A stretch of 64,000 nt of DNA. It comes from Ancylobacter oerskovii. Lineage in GTDB: Bacteria; Pseudomonadota; Alphaproteobacteria; Rhizobiales; Xanthobacteraceae. Shown one piece after another: positions 8,561 to 18,041 of this stretch. Each line of letters starts with the position of its first letter. Within the stretch, counting starts at the first letter, position 1. Under the pieces are notes generated by a model that was not told the origin of the DNA, did no database searches, and was given only the letters and a program-made list of their open reading frames with translations. The stretch is taken from the NCBI RefSeq assembly GCF_018390555.1, contig NZ_JAHBGB010000041.1, positions 62,001 through 126,000 of the forward strand, in the 5' to 3' direction. Position numbers and translations under genes: made by a program.

Positions 8561-9038
8561 ATGTGCCGGCCAGTGCCTTCAGCGCCTCGCCGCTGACGGA
8601 TTGCAGCGTCCATTCCGATTTCGGCGTGGCGCCGAGCGCGCGGTAGACGCGCAGGGCCGGCTCGTTCCAGTTCAGCACCGACCATTCGAAGCGGCCGAGC
8701 CCTTCTTCGACGCAGCGTCCGGCCAGCCGCCGCATCAGGGCCTTGGCGATGCCGCGACCGCGGAAGTCGGGTCGCACGAACAGGTCTTCCAGATAGATGC
8801 CGTGGCGGCCGACGAAGCTCGAGAAGCTGTAGAACCACAGCGTGAACCCGGCCGGCGCCGCGTCCCATTCGGCGATGTCGCAAAACACCCGCGGATGCGG
8901 GCCGAACAGCGCTGCCGCGATGGCGGCCTCGTCCGCCTCGACCTCGTGCAGCAGCCGCTCATAGGCGGCGAGCTCGCGGATCAGCGAATGGACGAGGGCG
9001 GCGTCTTCCGGCCGTGCCGGACGAATGGCGAGGCTCAT
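8559..9038 (-). CDS. GNAT acetyltransferase, diamine (SSAT-like) subfamily
   Basis: A 159-residue GNAT-fold N-acetyltransferase. The acetyl-CoA binding motif is visible as RPDFRGRGIAKALMRRLA (about 100-117), preceded by YLEDLFV and followed by WSVLNWNEPALRVYRALGA, a pattern typical of the spermidine/spermine or thialysine acetyltransferase subgroup. The substrate is therefore probably a small polyamine or related amine, but this is not certain. It lies just upstream of thyA on the same strand and converges on the Spy-like gene. Confidence 0.8.
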   Translation of the reverse strand: MSLAIRPARPEDAALVHSLIRELAAYERLLHEVEADEAAIAAALFGPHPRVFCDIAEWDAAPAGFTLWFYSFSSFVGRHGIYLEDLFVRPDFRGRGIAKALMRRLAGRCVEEGLGRFEWSVLNWNEPALRVYRALGATPKSEWTLQSVSGEALKALAGT

Positions 9039-9063
9039 GACCGGCCGGCTCCGCGTCGCGAGG

Positions 9064-9858
9064 TCAGACCGCCACCGGCGCCTTGATGGCGGGATGGGGG
9101 TCGTAGCCCTCGATGGCGATATCCTCGAAGCGGAACGCGAAGAGATCGGTCACCGCCGGGTTCAGCTTCAGCACCGGCAGCGGGCGCGGCGCGCGCGAGA
9201 GCTGCTCGTGCGCCTGCTCGACATGGTTGGAATAGAGGTGCAGGTCGCCGAAGGAATGCACGAAATCGCCCGGCTTCAGCCCGGTGACCTGCGCCACCAT
9301 GTGGGTGAGCAGCGCATAGGAGGCGATGTTGAACGGCACGCCGAGAAAGGCGTCGGCCGAGCGCTGGTAGAGCTGGCAGGACAATTTGCCGTCCAGCACG
9401 TAGAACTGGAACAGGCAGTGGCAGGGCGGCAGCGCCATCTGCGGCACGTCGGCCGGGTTCCAGGCCGAGACGATCAGCCGGCGCGAATCCGGGTTGCGGC
9501 GAATCTCGGCGACCACCTGCGCGATCTGGTCGATCACCCCGCCCCTGCCGTCCGGCCAGGAGCGCCATTGATGGCCGTAGACCGGGCCGAGATCGCCCTT
9601 CTCGTCCGCCCACTCATCCCAGATCGAGACGCCGTTGGCCTTGAGATAGGCGATGTTGGTGTCGCCGGCGAGGAACCACAGCAGCTCGTGGACTATCGAC
9701 TTCAGGTGCAGCTTCTTGGTGGTGACCAGCGGAAAGCCCTCCGCGAGGTCGAACCGCATCTGATGGCCGAACACCGAGAGCGTTCCGGTGCCGGTGCGGT
9801 CTTCCTTGCGCGTGCCTTCGGCGAGAAGACGTTCGAGGAGCTCGTGATATTGCCGCAT
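9064..9858 (-). CDS. thyA: Thymidylate synthase
   Basis: A 264-residue ThyA that methylates dUMP to dTMP using methylenetetrahydrofolate. The catalytic cysteine is Cys146 in [11 protein letters not shown], identical in position to E. coli ThyA, and the motifs [20 protein letters not shown] and [20 protein letters not shown] are intact. Length matches the compact bacterial enzyme. The gene for dihydrofolate reductase, which recycles its folate product, is in the window at about 13.5 kb on the opposite strand, not directly adjacent as in many genomes. Confidence 0.98.
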   Translation of the reverse strand: MRQYHELLERLLAEGTRKEDRTGTGTLSVFGHQMRFDLAEGFPLVTTKKLHLKSIVHELLWFLAGDTNIAYLKANGVSIWDEWADEKGDLGPVYGHQWRSWPDGRGGVIDQIAQVVAEIRRNPDSRRLIVSAWNPADVPQMALPPCHCLFQFYVLDGKLSCQLYQRSADAFLGVPFNIASYALLTHMVAQVTGLKPGDFVHSFGDLHLYSNHVEQAHEQLSRAPRPLPVLKLNPAVTDLFAFRFEDIAIEGYDPHPAIKAPVAV

Positions 9859-9966
9859 GTCGCGCCGCCTTCGGCTGTCGGGAGGCCGCCACTATAACAG
9901 CCTGCCCCCGGCAGCGCATGCGTCTGCCGGGGGCGAAACATCTAGATGATGTGGATAGATCGGGCG

Positions 9967-10398
9967 TCAGTCGCAATAGGTGTGCTGACGCAGCAGGCCG
10001 TCATCGTTCTCCACCTCGAGGGTACGGCACATGCGTCCACTCGGGCTGATGCGCACGCTGCTGGGATCGACGCGGGCGTCGTCGAAATTGGAGCGCACGC
10101 GGATGGCGGGGTAGGGCGCCGGCTCGGGCTGCGGCACCACCACGCGCTGGCGCGGCACCACCACCATGTTGCTGGCGGTATCGTCGACGATCACCCGGCC
10201 GTGCGGGCCGAGCACATAGGGATTGGACCCGTAGCGGTCATAGACGACCACCGGCTCGGGTTCGTAGACGGGTGCCGGTCCATAGGTCGGCGCGTCGCTG
10301 CGGGTCACATAGGTCTGCGCGGAAGCGGGCGTGGCGGCGAAGGCGCCGAGGGCCAGTGCGGCGGCGAGGCCGCCGGCGGCGAAACGGGTGAAGGTCAT
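9967..10398 (-). CDS. Exported hypothetical protein with Pro/Val-rich centre
   Basis: A 143-residue protein of unrecognised family. It has a clear signal peptide (about 1-27, ending TPASA before QTYV), a low-complexity Tyr/Pro/Val/Glu-rich middle and a C-terminal part with two cysteines near the end (RMCRTLEVEN and HTYCD) that may form a disulfide. The start at 10398 was chosen over an upstream ATG because it begins the signal peptide and is preceded by AGGAG at an eight-base spacing. Probably periplasmic or secreted; function unknown. Confidence 0.7.
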   Translation of the reverse strand: MTFTRFAAGGLAAALALGAFAATPASAQTYVTRSDAPTYGPAPVYEPEPVVVYDRYGSNPYVLGPHGRVIVDDTASNMVVVPRQRVVVPQPEPAPYPAIRVRSNFDDARVDPSSVRISPSGRMCRTLEVENDDGLLRQHTYCD

Positions 10399-10629
10399 CC
10401 TTTCAACTCCTGTCTGTCCCCCCATGGACGTCCCCAGGGCTGAGAGGCAAACGGGCGAGCGCGCCGGTCGTTCCCATCGCGGCTCATTTCCTCTTGGCCT
10501 CGCGCCGGGCGACAACGGGTCGCAGCGGTAATCCGGGGAACCCCGCCGCTCCGCCGGGGTTATTGTGGAGAGCGCGCCGCGGGCGCCGACTCAAAGGTCG
10601 GGCGCCGCCGCGGGAGGGGGAGACGAGCC

Positions 10630-10947
10630 ATGAGCATCCACGGACCGGAAGACCTGAAGATCGCCCTTCACCGGGCGCGCGTGCATCTGAGCCTTCTGGA
10701 GGGCGACCCGACGCATCCGCTGGATCTGTCGGTGGTCGGCGCCCGTTCCGGCACGCTGCTGATCCTGCGCGGCGACGAGGAGCTTCGCAGCGCCCATTCC
10801 GACGCGACGCTCAGCTACGCGCTGATGCGCGACCTGATGATGGCGGCCCTGCAGGCGCGGATCGAGGAACTGGCGGAACGGCTGGGCATCGGCGCGGGCG
10901 ACATCCCGCTCGACAAGCTGCAATATGGCGACCAGACCGAGGCCTGA
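10630..10947 (+). CDS. Hypothetical 105-residue protein
   Basis: A small, soluble, largely helical protein with no signal peptide, membrane segment or cysteine, and no family that I recognise. An N-terminal helix (LKIALHRARVHLSLLEG) is followed by a short strand-rich part and two helices (about 60-85). The ATG has a purine-rich GGGAGGGGGAGA upstream, a good ribosome-binding site, and codon use is like the neighbours, supporting a real gene. It lies just upstream of the tmRNA gene. Confidence 0.65.
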   Translation: MSIHGPEDLKIALHRARVHLSLLEGDPTHPLDLSVVGARSGTLLILRGDEELRSAHSDATLSYALMRDLMMAALQARIEELAERLGIGAGDIPLDKLQYGDQTEA

Positions 10948-10981
10948 GCGGATCCGAGGCGGATTGCGCGCAAGCCCCCCT

Positions 10982-11009
10982 TTCAACGTCGGGCGGCTCC
11001 GCCTATATT
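10982..11009 (+). promoter_or_regulatory. Probable sigma-70 promoter of ssrA
   Basis: A TTCAAC -35 (10982-10987) and a TATATT -10 (11004-11009) are separated by 16 bases. Transcription would start near 11015, just before the first stem of the acceptor half of the tmRNA. The -10 resembles the trcR promoter box at 18275. Confidence 0.55.
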
Positions 11010-11014
11010 CCTTT

Positions 11015-11335
11015 CGCCGGCGCAAGCCGGATATGGCGATAAACGGCCATCGGAATAAACCCTTCGGACCCGGGGGCAGTACCCGGCGCCTCCACCAGAG
11101 CCCAGCGTTCCCGCTGGGTTGCGGCGGGGGCGAAACAGGATCGACGAGGGCGTAAAGGGTGGGCTTTCGCTCGGCATGGTACCGCCGTCATCGGACCAAA
11201 CATATAGTTGCCAACGACAACTATGCTCCGGTTGCTCAGGCCGCGTGAGCGGTTTGATCTCTGGGAAATAAGTCCTTGCGGGTAGCACTGTAAGGCGGGG
11301 TTCGGAGGCACCTGGCAACAGAAGCCTCCACTCAC
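11015..11335 (+). ncRNA. ssrA: Permuted two-piece tmRNA (acceptor half first, then coding half)
   Basis: The gene is circularly permuted as in other alphaproteobacteria. The acceptor half comes first and ends at 11097 with a T-arm (CCGGG-GGCAGTA-CCCGG), the acceptor strand CGCCTCC and ACCA. A short hairpin spacer (11098-11125) that should be processed out follows. The coding half starts at 11126 with GGGGGCG, which pairs with CGCCTCC. The tag frame is 11210-11248 and reads ANDNYAPVAQAA followed by TGA. The 3' hairpin GGAGGC/GCCTCC (11304-11329) closes the coding half. tmRNA with SmpB rescues stalled ribosomes and marks the product for ClpXP. Exact 5' and 3' ends are approximate. Confidence 0.95.
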
Positions 11336-11421
11336 TCTCTCTGTGCGCCTGCCTGTTCAAATTTCGCCTTCATGTCCGGCGCGGGCTGGCAAGGACGGCC
11401 GGAATCGGGTTCATTGCCGTC

Positions 11422-12162
11422 ATGACCGTCGACCTTATCCGCTACGATCTGCTGGTGCAGGACGCCCTGCGCGCCGTCGTCCGCCGCGTGCTGACCGATG
11501 TCGCGCGCGATGGCCTGCCGGGCGACCACCATCTCTATATTTCCTTCGATACGCAGGCGCCCGGCGTGCGGCTGTCGGCGCGGCTGAAGGAGCGCTATCC
11601 CGAGGAGATGACGATCGTCCTCCAGCACCAGTTCTGGGACCTCGTGGTCACCGAGCTGTTCTTCGAGGTCGGCCTGTCCTTCAACGGCATTCCCGAGCGC
11701 CTGCACATCCCGTTCGACGCGCTCAAGGGCTTCTTCGATCCGTCGGTGAAGTTCGGCCTGCAGTTCGAGCCGCCGTCGGAGGACGCCGCCGCACCCGAGG
11801 CGACGGAGGGTGCCGAGGTGACCAGCCTTTCGGATATCCGCCCGGCGGATCGCGAGACGTCCAAGGCGCCGGTTCCGGCCGCGCGCCCGCAGCCGCGCAC
11901 CGCCCCCGCCGCCGCGAGCGAGCCAGCCAAGGCCGACGCGGCCGGTACCGCCGCCAAGGACAAGCCTTCGCCGGCGCCGAAGCCCGCGGCCGGCGCGGAA
12001 GCGCCGAAGGCCGGCGAGGCCAAGTCTACCGGCAGCAAGCCTGCCGCGTCCAAGGCCGGCGAAGCGGCGCCGTCCGGCGCCAAGGCCGGCGAGGCCGCCC
12101 CGGACGAGGCGAAGGAAGGCGGCGCGCAGGTGGTGCGGCTCGACGCCTTCCGCAAGAAGTGA
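11422..12162 (+). CDS. sspB: SspB, ClpXP adaptor for ssrA-tagged proteins
   Basis: A 246-residue alphaproteobacterial SspB. Residues about 1-115 form the substrate-binding domain (hydrophobic strands such as MTIVLQHQFWDLVV and the FFDPSVKFGLQF segment). A long Ala/Lys/Pro-rich flexible linker follows (about 120-235), and the C-terminus VVRLDAFRKK resembles the ClpX-docking peptide. SspB tethers ssrA-tagged proteins to ClpXP. The gene begins about 90 bases after the tmRNA gene on the same strand. No strong Shine-Dalgarno sequence precedes the ATG; the start is supported by the conserved N-terminus. Confidence 0.92.
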   Translation: MTVDLIRYDLLVQDALRAVVRRVLTDVARDGLPGDHHLYISFDTQAPGVRLSARLKERYPEEMTIVLQHQFWDLVVTELFFEVGLSFNGIPERLHIPFDALKGFFDPSVKFGLQFEPPSEDAAAPEATEGAEVTSLSDIRPADRETSKAPVPAARPQPRTAPAAASEPAKADAAGTAAKDKPSPAPKPAAGAEAPKAGEAKSTGSKPAASKAGEAAPSGAKAGEAAPDEAKEGGAQVVRLDAFRKK

Positions 12163-12229
12163 ACGCAGCCAGCCTGCCGGTGGGGCTCGGCCGCCGCCGC
12201 ATGTCGCCCGATCGGGGAGCGGCGGTTTC

Positions 12230-13522
12230 ATGAGTGACGATTACGACGTGCTGGTGGTCGGGGCCGGTGCCGCCGGCCTTGCGGCCGGGGCGCGGCTGCA
12301 CCGGGCGGGTGCCCGGGTGCGGGTGCTGGAGGCGGCGGCCCGCACCGGCGGACGCGCCTTCACCGATACTGCGACCTTCGGCGTCGCCTGGGACCGCGGC
12401 TGCCACTGGCTGCATTCGGCGTCGGTCAATCCCCTGCGCACCGCGGCCGACGAGCTCGGCCTCGGCTATCTCGCGCGCGGCACCCGGCAGGCCCGTGACA
12501 CCCATCTCGGCAATCGCTGGGCCGACGAAGCCGAACGCCACGCCATCTGGGAAGCGATCGACGGCACCTTCGCGGCGGTGAAGGCGGCGGGCGAGGCCGG
12601 CCGCGACATCGCCGCCGCCGATTGCCTCGATGCCGCAGATCCCTGGCTGCGGCTTTCCCGCCACTGGCTGACGCTGATGTCCGCCGCCGAGCCCGAGCGC
12701 ATCTCCACGCTCGATTATGCCGCCTATTCCGATACGTCGGAGAACTATCCGGTCGTGCACGGCTACGGGGCGCTGGTGCAGGCGGTGGCCGCGCGGGCGG
12801 CTCCCGGGCTCGATATCCTCACCTCCTGCCCGGTCGAGGCGGTGGACTGGTCCGGCGCCGGCGTGACGGTGACCACCCCGCGCGGCACGCTCGCCGCGGG
12901 GCATGTCATCCTCGCCGTGCCGACCGGCGTGCTGGCCAGGGGGGCGATCCGCTTCCGTCCCGGCTTGCCGGTGGAGCTGGAGGAGGCCTTCGCGGCCCTG
13001 CCGCTCGGGGCGGCGGAGAAAGTGGCCTTCCTGTTCGACCGCGACGTGTTCGGCCTGCCGCCGACCACCTATGTCGACACGCTGGATCTGCGCGATCCCG
13101 CGCGCAAGCCGATCAACTTCACCCTGAACCCGTTCGGGGCGCCGATGGCGATCGGCCAGCTCGGCGGCGCCAATGCCGCCGCTCTCGTCGCCGCCGGGCC
13201 GCAGGCGATGGTCGACTTTGCCCTTGCGGCGCTGGTAGACGCCTTCGGCGCCGGGATCCGGGCGCGGGTGAAGGGAGCAGCCACCACCGGCTGGGTGGCC
13301 GACCCGCTGATCGGCGGCGCCTATAGCTGCGCGCTGCCGGGCCTCGCGCCCCTGCGCGCGCGCCTGTCGCCGGAGCATGTCGCGCCGCTCATGGGCGGGC
13401 GGGTGCTGTTCGCCGGTGAGGCGGTCTCCGCCCATGCCTATTCCACCGCGCATGGCGCGCATCTCACCGGACTGGCCGCCGCCGATGCGGTACTCGCCAC
13501 GCGGAAGGGAGCGGCGGCATGA
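12230..13522 (+). CDS. FAD-dependent amine oxidase-like oxidoreductase
   Basis: A 430-residue flavoprotein. The N-terminus has the dinucleotide-binding pattern VVGAGAAGLAAGARLHRAG, an acidic strand end (VLEAAARTGGRA) and the GG motif of the flavin monoamine oxidase/protoporphyrinogen oxidase superfamily. The C-terminal part (GRVLFAGEAVSAHAYSTAHG) is the second FAD-binding motif. The substrate is not evident; no covalent-flavin cysteine was identified. The stop overlaps the folA start by four bases (ATGA), so the two are co-translated. Confidence 0.85.
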   Translation: MSDDYDVLVVGAGAAGLAAGARLHRAGARVRVLEAAARTGGRAFTDTATFGVAWDRGCHWLHSASVNPLRTAADELGLGYLARGTRQARDTHLGNRWADEAERHAIWEAIDGTFAAVKAAGEAGRDIAAADCLDAADPWLRLSRHWLTLMSAAEPERISTLDYAAYSDTSENYPVVHGYGALVQAVAARAAPGLDILTSCPVEAVDWSGAGVTVTTPRGTLAAGHVILAVPTGVLARGAIRFRPGLPVELEEAFAALPLGAAEKVAFLFDRDVFGLPPTTYVDTLDLRDPARKPINFTLNPFGAPMAIGQLGGANAAALVAAGPQAMVDFALAALVDAFGAGIRARVKGAATTGWVADPLIGGAYSCALPGLAPLRARLSPEHVAPLMGGRVLFAGEAVSAHAYSTAHGAHLTGLAAADAVLATRKGAAA

Positions 13523-14034
13523 GCACCGATCTGGTGGTGATCGCGGCGCTGGGCGCCAACGGGGTGATCGGGCGCGGCGCCGAGCTGCCCTGGCGGCTTT
13601 CCGGCGACCTGAAGCGCTTCCGCGCCATCACCTGGGGCAAGCCGATTCTGATGGGGCGGCGCACCTTCGATTCCATCGGCAAGCCGCTGCCGGGGCGCAC
13701 CAGCATCGTCATCAGCCGCGACACCGCCTTCCTGCCGGCCTCGGAAACGGTGCATGTGGTGCCCTCGCTCGAGGCGGCGCTCGACATGGGCGTGCGCGAG
13801 GCGGAGCGGATGGGCGTCGACGAGATGGCGGTGATCGGCGGCGCGCAGATCTATGCGCAGGCGCTGCCGCTGGCGGCGCGGCTGCGGCTCACCGAGGTGC
13901 ATGGCGAGCCGGCGGGCGACGTGTTCTTCCCGGATGTCGACCGTGCGGCCTGGCGGGAGATCGGCCGCGAGGGGCCGTTCCAGACCGAGAAGGACGAATA
14001 CGCCTTCAGCTTCGTGGATTACGTGCGGGCCTGA
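13519..14034 (+). CDS. folA: Dihydrofolate reductase
   Basis: A 171-residue FolA reducing dihydrofolate to tetrahydrofolate with NADPH, which regenerates the cofactor consumed by ThyA. Conserved motifs are visible: GVIGRGAELPWRLSGDLKRF (active-site region), GKPILMGRRTFDSIGKPLPGR (NADPH site) and AVIGGAQIYAQALP. Its length is standard for the chromosomal type. Translation is coupled by a four-base overlap with the upstream flavin oxidoreductase, which may be a chance operon partner. Confidence 0.97.
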   Translation: MSTDLVVIAALGANGVIGRGAELPWRLSGDLKRFRAITWGKPILMGRRTFDSIGKPLPGRTSIVISRDTAFLPASETVHVVPSLEAALDMGVREAERMGVDEMAVIGGAQIYAQALPLAARLRLTEVHGEPAGDVFFPDVDRAAWREIGREGPFQTEKDEYAFSFVDYVRA

Positions 14035-14061
14035 GCTTCGGCGTGCCGGCCGGGCCCGGCC

Positions 14062-14709
14062 TCAGATCGGCCGGCCCTCGACGGAGATCGACAGCGTCTT
14101 CTCCATTTCCTCGGCCTGCTCGAATTGCGGGTAGATGTCGCGCGCCTTGCGTACCGCTTCCAGCGCGCGCTTCTCGTCGCCGAGGTCCTTGGCGATCAGC
14201 GCGATGCCCATCCAGGCCGCATAGTGGCGCGGCTCGCGGGTGACCACCTGCCGGAGATCGGCGAGGGCATCGGCATAGTCCTCCTGCAGATAGAACACCG
14301 TCGCGCGCCGGTTCCAGGCGTCGAGATGGTCGGGATCGACGGTGAGGATGCCGTCGAGCAACTGGACGGCGAGGTCGTAATCCTTGGCCTGGGCGGCGGT
14401 GGCGGCCCGGCTCATCAGCAGGTCGACGGTGTCGCTGCCGGAAGGCGTCAGCGCGATGTCGATGCGGTCGGCGATGTCCTTGGCGGCGTCCTGCGTCGGT
14501 GCCGCCTTCAGCGCCGCGAACAGTGCATCGAGGCGCTTGTCGCGGTCGGGCTCGGTCGCCACGGAATTGGCCGGCTTCTGCTCGGGCCCCGGCTCGACCT
14601 TGGCCGCTGGCGGCACGGTCTCATGCGGCACAACCTCTTGCGGCGTGGTCTGCGCCAGCGCGGCGAGCGGCGAAAAGGCGAGGATCAGGACAGCAAAAAA
14701 GGCGCGCAT
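14062..14709 (-). CDS. Exported tetratricopeptide-repeat protein
   Basis: A 215-residue protein with a signal peptide (MRAFFAVLILAFSPLAALAQ), a Pro/Glu-rich linker and TPR-like helical repeats over about residues 85-200 (for example DLAVQLLDGILTVDPDHLDAWNRRA). Such proteins mediate protein-protein contacts in the periplasm. The start at 14709 was chosen because it begins the signal peptide; an in-frame ATG at 14730 is possible, and neither has a strong ribosome-binding site. It converges on folA and lies about 100 bases downstream of rpmJ. Partner unknown. Confidence 0.75.
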   Translation of the reverse strand: MRAFFAVLILAFSPLAALAQTTPQEVVPHETVPPAAKVEPGPEQKPANSVATEPDRDKRLDALFAALKAAPTQDAAKDIADRIDIALTPSGSDTVDLLMSRAATAAQAKDYDLAVQLLDGILTVDPDHLDAWNRRATVFYLQEDYADALADLRQVVTREPRHYAAWMGIALIAKDLGDEKRALEAVRKARDIYPQFEQAEEMEKTLSISVEGRPI

Positions 14710-14808
14710 GCCCCGAGTGTCGGGAAACATGGCGCCTTCGTCAATCGCCGGCACCGCGGCGCCGCAAAACGTGAAGGCGGCGCCGGGGAATGCGATGGCG
14801 GAAACGTC

Positions 14809-14934
14809 TCAGCCCTGGCGGGCCTTGAAGCGCTTCTGGGTCTTGTTGATGATGTAGACGCGGCCCTTGCGGCGCACCAGACGGTTGTCGCGGTGACGGC
14901 CGAGCAGCGACTTGAGCGAGTTACGGATCTTCAT
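14809..14934 (-). CDS. rpmJ: 50S ribosomal protein L36 (bL36)
   Basis: A 41-residue basic protein beginning [18 protein letters not shown] and ending QKRFKARQG, the alphaproteobacterial form of bL36. It contains no cysteine, so it lacks the zinc ribbon of the canonical form, as is usual in this class. AAGGTGA lies upstream of the ATG as ribosome-binding site. It is an isolated gene, not part of a ribosomal protein operon. Assigned directly from the nucleotide sequence; the family match is unambiguous. Confidence 0.95.
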   Translation of the reverse strand: MKIRNSLKSLLGRHRDNRLVRRKGRVYIINKTQKRFKARQG

Positions 14935-15049
14935 AATATTTCACCTTCGGATCGAGTGCGCCTGCGCATGAGACGGCGCCTCCATGGCCGCGCCCCGTCC
15001 GCCAGCTTGAATTCGAGGCCCGGCTGATAGCGGAGCCATGGGGTCTTTG

Positions 15050-15505
15050 TCAATCGGGTGAAGGCTTTTGATCCCCATCGGCCTGCGCCTTGCCGATGCG
15101 GCCGAGATGGGTCAGCCCGAAACCGCCGGGATATTTCAGGCCGTAGCCGAGCGCGCGGTCGATGCCGACATGCGCGATCCAGATCAATGCCACCGCCACC
15201 GGCCGTTCCCGGCCGAGCGCCAGGCCCGTGCCGGCGAGCAGCGCCGGGAGCAGGTAGGAATGGGCGGCATTGTAGAAGACGGCCCCGGCGCGCGGCCCGG
15301 CGAGATAGGCGAGCAGGCTGAGGTCGGGGGCGAGGAGGAGCGCCGCGAACATTCCCCAGCCCGCATCCATGTGCCGGTAGGCGAGGAGGGCCGCCGCGGC
15401 GATGGCGAGGCCCTCGAGCCGCAGCACGAGGCGGGGCGCGCCGGTGGCGGCTCCCGCCGAATCGACCGGGCGGGTCCCTCGACGCTGGCCCGGTCCGGCG
15501 CTCAT
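15050..15505 (-). CDS. DUF4260 family membrane protein
   Basis: A 151-residue protein with about four hydrophobic segments (about 30-42, 50-70, 76-95 and 103-115) and the conserved pattern [19 protein letters not shown] near residues 111-129, characteristic of DUF4260. Its start overlaps the rnhA stop by four bases (ATGA), placing it last in the ispH-thrB-rnhA set. Function unknown; it is probably an inner-membrane protein. Confidence 0.8.
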   Translation of the reverse strand: MSAGPGQRRGTRPVDSAGAATGAPRLVLRLEGLAIAAAALLAYRHMDAGWGMFAALLLAPDLSLLAYLAGPRAGAVFYNAAHSYLLPALLAGTGLALGRERPVAVALIWIAHVGIDRALGYGLKYPGGFGLTHLGRIGKAQADGDQKPSPD

Positions 15506-15999
15506 CGGCCGGCCTTGTAGGGCGCCATGCCGGCGCGGGCCAGTTCGTCGGCGCGCTCGTTCATCGGGTCGCCGGCATGGCCCTTCACCCAGTGCCAGCG
15601 GATCTCGTGGGTGCCGAGCGCGGCGTCGAGCCGCTCCCAGAGGTCGACATTCTTCACCGGCTTCCGGTCCGCCGTCCGCCAGCCGTTCTTCTTCCAGCCG
15701 TGGATCCACTTGGTGACGCCGTTGCGCAGATATTCGCTGTCGGTGTGCAGGTCGACCGTGCAGGGGCGCTTCAGCGCCTCCAGCGCCGAGATCGCCGCCA
15801 TCAGCTCCATGCGGTTGTTGGTGGTCGGCGATTCGCCGCCGGAGAGCTCGCGCGCATGCTCGCCATAGCGCAAGATCGCCCCCCAGCCGCCGGGGCCGGG
15901 ATTGCCGGAGCAGGCGCCGTCGGTCCACACCTCGACGCCGCCGGCCGGGCGGCTCTCCTCGTCGGCGAAGATGCGGGCGGTGCCGGGCGCGGCCTTCAC
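15502..15999 (-). CDS. rnhA: Ribonuclease HI
   Basis: A 165-residue RNase H1 that removes RNA from RNA-DNA hybrids. Catalytic carboxylates are visible in [19 protein letters not shown] (Asp), [13 protein letters not shown] (Glu), HTDSEY (Asp) and [11 protein letters not shown] (Asp), with WVKGHAG in the expected place. The start is a GTG at 15999 whose bases overlap the thrB stop (GTGA), giving a short N-terminal extension before the fold. Translational coupling with thrB and DUF4260 on both sides marks a tight operon. Confidence 0.95.
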   Translation of the reverse strand: MKAAPGTARIFADEESRPAGGVEVWTDGACSGNPGPGGWGAILRYGEHARELSGGESPTTNNRMELMAAISALEALKRPCTVDLHTDSEYLRNGVTKWIHGWKKNGWRTADRKPVKNVDLWERLDAALGTHEIRWHWVKGHAGDPMNERADELARAGMAPYKAGR

Positions 16000-16964
16000 G
16001 ACGCCACCCCGTAATCGGCGGGGCTCGTCACCGAGCGGTGGAAACGCAGCTTGCGCAGATATTCCTTGGGGTCGTGCGGGCGCACCAGCGCGCCGGGCGG
16101 CACGTTGAGCCAGTCGACGAGGCGGGTGAGCAAGAAGCGCAGCGCCGCGCCGCGGCACAGCATCGGCAGGGCGGCGATCTCTTGGTCCGATAGCGGCCGC
16201 ACCGTCCGGTAGGCGGCGAGCAGCGCCCGTCCCTTGGTCTGGTTGTAGGCGCCGTCCGGCTCGAAGCACCAGGCGTTGAGGCAGATGGCGACGTCATAGG
16301 CGAGCAGGTCGTTGCAGGCGAAATAGAAGTCGATCAGCCCGGTGAGTTCCTCGCCGGTGAAGAACACGTTGTCGGGGAACAGGTCGGCATGGATGACGCC
16401 CGCCGGCAGGCCGCTCGGCCACGCGGGCTCCAGCACGGAGAGCTCGTCGGCGATCAGCGCCGAAAGCCCCGGCGCCACCGTGTCGGCGCGGTCCTTCGCC
16501 TGCTCGTAGAGCGGCCGCCAGCCGGGGACGGAGAGCGCGTTCACGCGGGAGGAGGCGGTGAAGTCGGCACCCGCCCTGTGCAGTCCGGCGAGGGCGGTGC
16601 CGAGCGCGGCGCAATTGGCGACGCTCGGGCGGCGCACTGAGGTGCCGTAGAGAAAGGTGGCGATCAGCGCCGGCCGGCCGGCCAGCGTGCCGAGCGCCAC
16701 GCCCTCGCGGTTCTTTACCGGCTGCGGGCAATCGATGCCGCGCGCGGCGAGATGCTGCATCAGCCCGATGAAGAAGGGCAGGTCGGCCGGGTTCACCCGC
16801 TTCTCGTACAAGGTGAGGATGAAGCTGCCGGCCTCGGTCTGCAGGAGGAAGTTGGAATTCTCCACCCCTTCGGCGATGCCCTTGAAGGCGCGCAACCGGC
16901 CGAGATCATAGGTGGAGAGGAAGGCTTCGAGCTGTTCCGGCGAGACGTCGGTATAGACGGCCAT
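15996..16964 (-). CDS. thrB: Homoserine kinase (APH-fold type)
   Basis: A 322-residue homoserine kinase of the aminoglycoside-phosphotransferase-like family, making O-phosphohomoserine for threonine synthesis. It begins with the typical [16 protein letters not shown], has [20 protein letters not shown] in the ATP-binding lobe and the catalytic [13 protein letters not shown] loop (Asp near residue 195). Length is standard. It sits between ispH and rnhA in a minus-strand operon, an order frequent in Rhizobiales. Confidence 0.95.
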   Translation of the reverse strand: MAVYTDVSPEQLEAFLSTYDLGRLRAFKGIAEGVENSNFLLQTEAGSFILTLYEKRVNPADLPFFIGLMQHLAARGIDCPQPVKNREGVALGTLAGRPALIATFLYGTSVRRPSVANCAALGTALAGLHRAGADFTASSRVNALSVPGWRPLYEQAKDRADTVAPGLSALIADELSVLEPAWPSGLPAGVIHADLFPDNVFFTGEELTGLIDFYFACNDLLAYDVAICLNAWCFEPDGAYNQTKGRALLAAYRTVRPLSDQEIAALPMLCRGAALRFLLTRLVDWLNVPPGALVRPHDPKEYLRKLRFHRSVTSPADYGVAS

Positions 16965-17045
16965 GGAGGGGCGGACCTTGAGTGGCGGAATGCGGCGGCG
17001 GGATTCGGCGGCGGCGGTTCGGTGAGCGGGCAGGCGCGGGCCCGG

Positions 17046-18041
17046 CTATTCGGCGGCGGCGCCGGGCGCGTCGGGGCGCAGCTGCCGGGGCAGGGGGAAG
17101 AACACGTCCTCCTGCACGGTATGCACGGTCTCGACCCTGACGTCGAAGCGCTCGGCGAAGGCGTCGATGATCTCCTCGACGAGGATCTCCGGCGCCGAGG
17201 CGCCCGCCGTCACCGCCAGCGAGGAAATGGTGCCGAACATGTCCCAGTCGATCTCGCCGGCCCGCTGCACGAGGACGGCGATGCGGCAGCCGGCGCGCTC
17301 GGCCGCCTCGCGCAGGCGCTGCGAATTGGAGGAGTTGGGCGCGCCGACCACGATCATCGCGTCCACCTCCGGCGCCACCTTCTTCACCGCTTCCTGGCGG
17401 TTGGTGGTGGCGTAGCAGATGTCTTCCTTGTGCGGCGCCGTCATCGCCGGGAAGCGGGCGCGCAGGATGTCGACGATCTCGGCGGTGTCGTCGATCGAGA
17501 GGGTGGTCTGCGTCGTATAGGCGAGGTTCTGCGGATCGCGCGGCGTGAAGTGTCGCGCCTGTTCGGCGGTCTCGACCAGCGTCACCGCGCCCTCGGGCAG
17601 TTGCCCCATGGTGCCGATCACCTCCGGGTGGCCGGCATGGCCGATCAGCACCACCTCGCGTCCCTTCTTGAAGTGGACCGTCGCCTCGCGGTGCACCTTG
17701 GTCACCAGCGGGCAGGTGGCGTCGATGGCGTAGAAGTTGCGCCGCGCCGCGTCTTCCGGCACCGACTTCGCCACCCCGTGGGCGGAGAAGATCACCGGCG
17801 CGGTGGTGGCTTCCGGTATCTCGTCCAGTTCCTCGACGAAGATCGCGCCCTTCGCCTTCAGTCCCTCGACGACATATTTGTTGTGCACGATCTCGTGGCG
17901 CACATAGACCGGGGGCCCGTAGAGCGCCAGCGCCCGCTCCACCGCGTCGATCGCCCGCACCACGCCGGCGCAGAAGCCGCGCGGCGCGCAGAGCAGGACG
18001 CGCAGCGGGGGCTTTTCGGCAGTCGAGGCGGTCGGGCTCAT
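17046..18041 (-). CDS. ispH: 4-hydroxy-3-methylbut-2-enyl diphosphate reductase
   Basis: A 331-residue IspH (LytB), the last enzyme of the MEP isoprenoid pathway, which carries a [4Fe-4S] cluster. The three cluster cysteines are in [25 protein letters not shown] and [19 protein letters not shown] [12 protein letters not shown] contexts, all with expected neighbours. The start at 18041 has GGAAG six bases upstream, better than the in-frame ATG at 18077, which lacks a ribosome-binding site. It is first in the ispH-thrB-rnhA-DUF4260 operon and is divergent from trcR. Confidence 0.95.
   Translation of the reverse strand: MSPTASTAEKPPLRVLLCAPRGFCAGVVRAIDAVERALALYGPPVYVRHEIVHNKYVVEGLKAKGAIFVEELDEIPEATTAPVIFSAHGVAKSVPEDAARRNFYAIDATCPLVTKVHREATVHFKKGREVVLIGHAGHPEVIGTMGQLPEGAVTLVETAEQARHFTPRDPQNLAYTTQTTLSIDDTAEIVDILRARFPAMTAPHKEDICYATTNRQEAVKKVAPEVDAMIVVGAPNSSNSQRLREAAERAGCRIAVLVQRAGEIDWDMFGTISSLAVTAGASAPEILVEEIIDAFAERFDVRVETVHTVQEDVFFPLPRQLRPDAPGAAAE

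Noticed and set aside
11003..11335. Minus-strand 110-residue frame within the tmRNA region
   Set aside because: The sequence is explained by tmRNA elements (T-arm, CCA, tag frame), so this frame is coincidental.
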